Assembly (NCBI GenBank): GCA_016714445.1
Contig: JADJNF010000002.1
Coordinates: 218,361 to 282,360 of the forward strand
Source of the DNA: Saprospiraceae bacterium
Lineage (GTDB): Bacteria > Bacteroidota > Bacteroidia > Chitinophagales > Saprospiraceae
Direction of reading: 5' to 3'
DNA length: 64,000 nt
Shown here: one piece after another, positions 60,483-64,000 of the stretch
Position numbering within the stretch: position 1 is the first letter of the stretch
How the letters are laid out: each line of letters starts with the position of its first letter
Program-made: the position numbers and the translations under genes
The notes under the pieces: model-generated
Told to the model about the DNA's origin: nothing
Seen by the model: only the letters and a program-made list of their open reading frames with translations
Database searches by the model: none

Positions 60483-61781
60483 ATGTTGAATTTTATTGAA
60501 GAACTGAGATGGAGAAATATGCTCCATGATATGACACCCGGTGTGGAAGAGATATTAACAGGTAAAAAAGTCGTCGGGTATATCGGATTTGATCCTACGG
60601 CACCAAGTATGACTATCGGTAATTTTGTTCAGATCATGTTGCTCAAGTTGTTTCAACTCTCAGGAAATACGCCTATTGTACTCATGGGCGGAGCTACCGG
60701 TCGCATAGGTGACCCTTCATTTAAGGAAAAAGAAAGAGAGCTGAAATCATATGACGAGTTGGACAGCAATCTTGCTTTTCAGAAAGAACAAATCAAAAAA
60801 TTTCTTGATTTTGAAGGACCAAATGCTGCCATTATTGTAAACAATCATGATTTTTACATCAACATGAATGTCCTCGACTTCCTCCGCGATGTAGGCAAAA
60901 CACTGACGGTAAGTTATATGATGTCAAAAGATTCTGTCAAAAACAGACTCGAGACCGGACTTTCGTTCACGGAATTCAGCTATCAATTGCTACAATCGTA
61001 TGATTTTCAGGTGCTGTTCACAAAATATCAATGTGTACTGCAAATGGGTGGTTCGGATCAGTGGGGCAACATCACTTCGGGTACAGAATTTATACGCAGA
61101 AACACCGATGGCAAAGCCTATGCCGTGACCACTCCCCTACTTACCAAAGCAGACGGCACTAAATTCGGTAAATCAGAACAAGGCAATATCTGGTTGGATC
61201 CTAAACTGACATCTGCATACAAATTTTATCAGTTCTGGCTCAATTCAGATGATGCAGACTTACCCAAATATCTGCGTTATTTCACTTTGAAAACAAAAGA
61301 AGAAGTAGAAACCCTGGAAAAACAATATCGGGACGATCCCCGCGGGCTGAAAGCGATCCTGGCTGAAGAACTTACCCGAAGAGTACACTCGGACGAAGAT
61401 TTTGAGATTGTAAAAGAAAGCACAGAAAAATCACGAGGAAATATATTTGCACTTACTGAAGATGAATTTAAGGAAATCATAACTTCAATTCCTACGGTCA
61501 AAATCCAACCTATTGATATCATAGAAGGTGAATGGGGCATTTATTCCAATGATAATATTTTCTTAACTTCAATAATGGATATCTTTGGCTTTAAATCTAA
61601 ATCAGATTTGAGGCGTGCCGTAAATGAGAATTCACTAACTATCAATAAAGTTAAAATAACCAATATTGGACATAAGATATTGAAATCCGATTCATTGCAT
61701 GACAAATTCTTATTCGTTGAGTATGGCAAAAAATTGAAACTAATATTAGATTTGAGTAACTGTCAATTTATAGAATCATAA
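60483..61781 (+). CDS. tyrS: Tyrosine-tRNA ligase
   Basis: 432 residues. Class I motifs: the HIGH-like segment GFDPTAPSMTIGNF, tyrosine pocket SYQLLQSYDFQVLF, GGSDQWGNITSGTEFIR and KFGKSEQGNIWLDP (KMSKS equivalent). A C-terminal S4 RNA-binding domain (LRRAVNENSLTINKVKI) follows. It charges tRNA(Tyr). Start ATG 60483 gives the usual N-terminus with little leader. Confidence 0.96.
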   Translation: MLNFIEELRWRNMLHDMTPGVEEILTGKKVVGYIGFDPTAPSMTIGNFVQIMLLKLFQLSGNTPIVLMGGATGRIGDPSFKEKERELKSYDELDSNLAFQKEQIKKFLDFEGPNAAIIVNNHDFYINMNVLDFLRDVGKTLTVSYMMSKDSVKNRLETGLSFTEFSYQLLQSYDFQVLFTKYQCVLQMGGSDQWGNITSGTEFIRRNTDGKAYAVTTPLLTKADGTKFGKSEQGNIWLDPKLTSAYKFYQFWLNSDDADLPKYLRYFTLKTKEEVETLEKQYRDDPRGLKAILAEELTRRVHSDEDFEIVKESTEKSRGNIFALTEDEFKEIITSIPTVKIQPIDIIEGEWGIYSNDNIFLTSIMDIFGFKSKSDLRRAVNENSLTINKVKITNIGHKILKSDSLHDKFLFVEYGKKLKLILDLSNCQFIES

Positions 61782-61855
61782 ATATTTAGATGGAAAAGTT
61801 CTTTTTCGACAAGCAAAGTTAAAAGTTAAATTATTTGTAAGATAATAAGTAGATT

Positions 61856-61886
61856 GATTGTATATTAATACATTTTGCTATATTTG
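61856..61886 (+). promoter_or_regulatory. Promoter of the two-gene unit: TTG-N20-TATATTTG
   Basis: TTG at 61856-61858, 20 bp spacing, then the perfect -7 box TATATTTG at 61879-61886. Transcription start near 61893, 20 nt before the ATG at 61913. One of the best-formed promoters in the window. Confidence 0.65.
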
Positions 61887-61912
61887 TCAATTAAAATATA
61901 TTCATACTTATT

Positions 61913-62086
61913 ATGGAAACAAATCAAGTAAAACTCCTTACATCATTAGCTAAAAGGATAAAATCTGAGAAAAAAGATAGATCTAAGGTAGTAGCTTCAT
62001 TGCAATCAGCAAAAATTCTAACGAAAAATGAAAATTTAACTGGGCATTACAGCAATCTTAAAAAAGTAGTTTCGGGTGCTAAATAA
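61913..62086 (+). CDS. Small basic protein (57 aa), possible antitoxin
   Basis: 57 residues, starting METNQVKLLTSLAKRIKSEK and ending LKKVVSGAK. It is Lys-rich (about a quarter Lys/Arg) and predicted mostly helical, with two helix-like halves separated by LTKNENLTGHYSN. No family recognised. Its stop TAA overlaps the ATG of the next gene by one base (TAATG), so the two are translationally coupled, and a well-formed promoter lies just upstream. This order and size are typical of an antitoxin upstream of its toxin (inference). Confidence 0.65.
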   Translation: METNQVKLLTSLAKRIKSEKKDRSKVVASLQSAKILTKNENLTGHYSNLKKVVSGAK

Positions 62087-62718
62087 TGTACAGAAAAAGA
62101 CCCAATTTAACGCTTGGATTTCATGGATGTGATGAATCTGTAAGAAATCAATTAGTAATAAAACCTGACTTTGTAAAGAAAAGCCAGGAGACTTTTGATT
62201 GGTTGGGGCATGGTTTTTATATTTGGGAAAACAACTACGAAAGAGCTTTACAATGGGCTATTGATAAGAAAAATAGAGGAACACTAAACACTCCTTCTGT
62301 TGTAGGTATTGTTTACCAATTAGACTATTGTCTTGATTTCACTGATTCTGAATTTATCAATATTATTGCACAATACTATGAATTGATGAAAGATGATTTA
62401 AGTTTAGCTGGTTTGCAACTTCCTAAAAATCAAAACTTACCCAAAGATACCTATCAGGATTTAGTACTAAGAGAATTGGATTGTGCTGTTATTGAATATT
62501 TACACAATAAAATAAATGAAAAGATTATAATAGATCTTGGAACAAAAGGATTTAGTGAGTATAAACAATTTGATACTGTAAGAGGGATTTTTACTGAAGG
62601 TGGACCTGTTTTCGAAGGTGCAGGTATTCAAAATAAAAATCATATCCAGATATGCATAAGAAATCTTAATTGTATAAAAGGATTTTTTATTCCAAGAAAG
62701 GAATCAAAATTTCCTTAA
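62086..62718 (+). CDS. ADP-ribosyltransferase-like protein (DUF3990-like), possible toxin
   Basis: 210 residues, no signal peptide. The layout recalls DUF3990/ART folds: LTLGFHGCDESV (His13), DWLGHGFYIWENN (Tyr45), ALQWAIDKK, then a strand SVVGIVYQLDYCLDF, and near the end FDTVRGIFTEGGPVFEGAGI (Glu171 or Glu177) and HIQICIRN. These would form an H-Y-E triad as in diphtheria-toxin/PARP-type enzymes. Substrate unknown. Coupled to the 57-residue ORF by TAATG overlap, so a toxin-antitoxin or defence role is plausible but unproven. Confidence 0.72.
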   Translation: MYRKRPNLTLGFHGCDESVRNQLVIKPDFVKKSQETFDWLGHGFYIWENNYERALQWAIDKKNRGTLNTPSVVGIVYQLDYCLDFTDSEFINIIAQYYELMKDDLSLAGLQLPKNQNLPKDTYQDLVLRELDCAVIEYLHNKINEKIIIDLGTKGFSEYKQFDTVRGIFTEGGPVFEGAGIQNKNHIQICIRNLNCIKGFFIPRKESKFP

Positions 62719-62786
62719 TGTTTTAACTAATTTTTGCAAACTTTTTTGGATAATTCTCTTTTTTGAATGTTCTGAATTTACAATCA

Positions 62787-63176
62787 TTACAAATTAACAC
62801 TATAAATTAGCGCACATCCAAATAACCATGCAAATGGAGCTATGAGCCGGAAATAAATTGGTTTTAAAATATCAGCACTTTTTAAGGAAAAATTATGGTG
62901 AATTTGTCTTGGAACAAAATAAAGGACAACAGATGTCAACAACATAAACCAGCCAAAAATTCGAAAAAACTCCGGAAATCCTGAATATTCAGAGCATATA
63001 ATCAAGGCGGTTGCAGGTATCATCCTGATGGTTATTTCAGCATAATTAATTACATTGGTACTCCCGGCCTTTCTCAATATTTCCCTGGCCTTTTCTGGTG
63101 TAAAAAGCATCAGAAAACCAATACAGATAAGGAAAATTCCAAATAAAACAACGATCCATTTTGCTGTGAAAATCAT
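62787..63176 (-). CDS. Small four-helix membrane protein
   Basis: 129 residues with four predicted membrane helices: WIVVLFGIFLICIGFLMLF, the AEITIRMIPATALIIC region, FFRIFGWFMLLTSVVLYFV and LIAPFAWLFGCALIYSV. Seen as a hypothetical protein in Bacteroidota; no function assignable. Convergent with the two-gene unit and divergent from the phosphodiesterase gene. Confidence 0.65.
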   Translation of the reverse strand: MIFTAKWIVVLFGIFLICIGFLMLFTPEKAREILRKAGSTNVINYAEITIRMIPATALIICSEYSGFPEFFRIFGWFMLLTSVVLYFVPRQIHHNFSLKSADILKPIYFRLIAPFAWLFGCALIYSVNL

Positions 63177-63327
63177 AAATAATATTATTCTTTTACTTCA
63201 AGCCACAAAATAACATTTAAAATCAGAAGATTATATGCATGTACATAACTTTTATAACCATCAATTGGTTAAACAACCGTTTTCCTTTTTTTTGATTTAT
63301 ATAAGTTTAAAAGCTCAAAATAAATCT

Positions 63328-63335
63328 TACTTTTG
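63328..63335 (+). promoter_or_regulatory. -7 box TACTTTTG
   Basis: Perfect TAnnTTTG box; transcription start near 63342, 10 nt before the TTG start at 63352. Confidence 0.5.
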
Positions 63336-63351
63336 CTTAAAATAATATGCA

Positions 63352-64000
63352 TTGGTAAAAGTTAAAATTTTAATCTATTTTTTTGTTTTGTTAAGTCAAC
63401 TATGTATCGCTCAACAAATTAAAAAAGTACTAATCATAGGTATTGACGGATGCAGACCCGATGCGCTAATGGCAGCCAATACGCCTAACATTGACCTTCT
63501 TTTGAATAATGCAATATACAGTTTGCATGCACTGAATGACGATATCACTATTTCAGGACCAGGGTGGTCAGCAATGCTTGCAGGAGTTTGGTCCAATAAA
63601 CATGGTATTACCAACAATACTTTTTCCGGAAGTAATTTAGCCCAATACCCTCATTTTTTCAAAAGAGTAGAAACCATTTTTCCTTCATTGAATACTGTAT
63701 CCATAAGTCAATGGGGACCGATAAACAATTCAATCGTATTGAACAATGCTGATTATATAGTCAACGTTGCCAATGAAATAAGTGTCACTCAGGAAGCCAT
63801 AGACAGACTTACCAATCATGATCCTGATGTGATGTTTTTACAATATGATGATGTAGACCATGCGGGTCATGCTTCTGGATTTTCTAAAACCAATCCTGCA
63901 TATATACAACAAATCCAAGAGGTGGACACTGAAATCGGATATGTTTTACAAGCGCTGCAAAATCGCAGAAATTACAACAAAGAAAACTGGCTGATCTTAT
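63352..64000 (+). CDS. Secreted alkaline-phosphatase-superfamily phosphodiesterase (partial)
   Basis: Runs off the window, 216 codons visible. TTG start at 63352 gives a signal peptide (about 22 residues, ending CIAQ); no ATG in frame nearby. Metal-binding VLIIGIDGCRPDAL at the start, the nucleophile region ISGPGWSAMLAGVWSNKHG, and a later metal site QYDDVDHAGHASG. This fits type I phosphodiesterase / nucleotide pyrophosphatase proteins. C-terminus unseen, so a T9SS tail cannot be judged. Confidence 0.88.
   Translation, partial: MVKVKILIYFFVLLSQLCIAQQIKKVLIIGIDGCRPDALMAANTPNIDLLLNNAIYSLHALNDDITISGPGWSAMLAGVWSNKHGITNNTFSGSNLAQYPHFFKRVETIFPSLNTVSISQWGPINNSIVLNNADYIVNVANEISVTQEAIDRLTNHDPDVMFLQYDDVDHAGHASGFSKTNPAYIQQIQEVDTEIGYVLQALQNRRNYNKENWLIL

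Overview
The window looks like a chromosomal segment of a Bacteroidota bacterium, most probably from the Saprospiraceae/Chitinophagia side of the phylum (taxonomy is inference). The DNA is AT-rich. Many start regions carry the phylum-specific -7 box TAnnTTTG, and Shine-Dalgarno sequences are rare. Type IX secretion hallmarks are present: a PorP/SprF protein, a giant PKD protein with a gliding-type C-terminal domain, and a subtilase with a C-terminal sorting domain. There is also a SMUG2-type uracil-DNA glycosylase. No rRNA, tRNA, CRISPR array, intact insertion sequence or prophage is visible.

Layout. 0.1-4.3 kb: a NarL-type response regulator, then a TPR histidine kinase and a PLP deaminase; a possible 53-codon transcription unit and hairpins lie between regulator and kinase. 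4.3-10.5 kb: secreted or envelope proteins, including an esterase-like lipoprotein, a frameshifted NamZ-like (DUF1343) gene, a FemAB/GNAT-like protein and a dienelactone hydrolase. 10.5-15.8 kb: a minus-strand run of OsmC, MetZ-like sulfhydrylase, membrane protein + P-loop NTPase pair, PAP2 phosphatase, PaaD and PaaG. 15.9-24.8 kb: GH16 hydrolase, RecQ, 3-methyladenine glycosylase, FtsK, saccharopine dehydrogenase. 24.9-31.1 kb: a T9SS-linked operon (PorP/SprF, pappalysin-like protease, PKD/CHU_C protein). 31.1-41.4 kb: LolD-type ATPase, GatC, deoxynucleoside kinase, PLPBP, a degenerate transglutaminase, a maltose-type MFS with an amylase, a lipoprotein, TilS and an M20 amidohydrolase. 41.4-51.3 kb: glycosyltransferases, RecR, TatC, SMUG2 and a three-gene glycan cluster. 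51.3-61.8 kb: low-complexity arrays, a TonB-dependent-receptor-like protein, subtilase, LspA, fatty acid hydroxylase, LolC/E permease and TyrS. 61.8-64 kb: a two-gene toxin-antitoxin-like unit, a small membrane protein and the start of a secreted phosphodiesterase.

Most of the window is housekeeping. The parts most worth attention are: (1) a compact two-gene unit at 61.9-62.7 kb encoding a 57-residue basic protein and an ADP-ribosyltransferase-like protein, with its own promoter; (2) two copies of a short terminal-inverted-repeat element, each filling a convergent gene gap at 54.2 and 58.2 kb; (3) a P-loop NTPase overlapping a polytopic membrane protein at 12.7-14.2 kb; (4) degenerate word-repeat arrays just downstream of genes at 11.3, 20.4 and 51.3 kb; (5) decaying or interrupted genes (NamZ-like, amylase N-terminus, a tyrosine-recombinase-like remnant, a transglutaminase fold without its catalytic residues).
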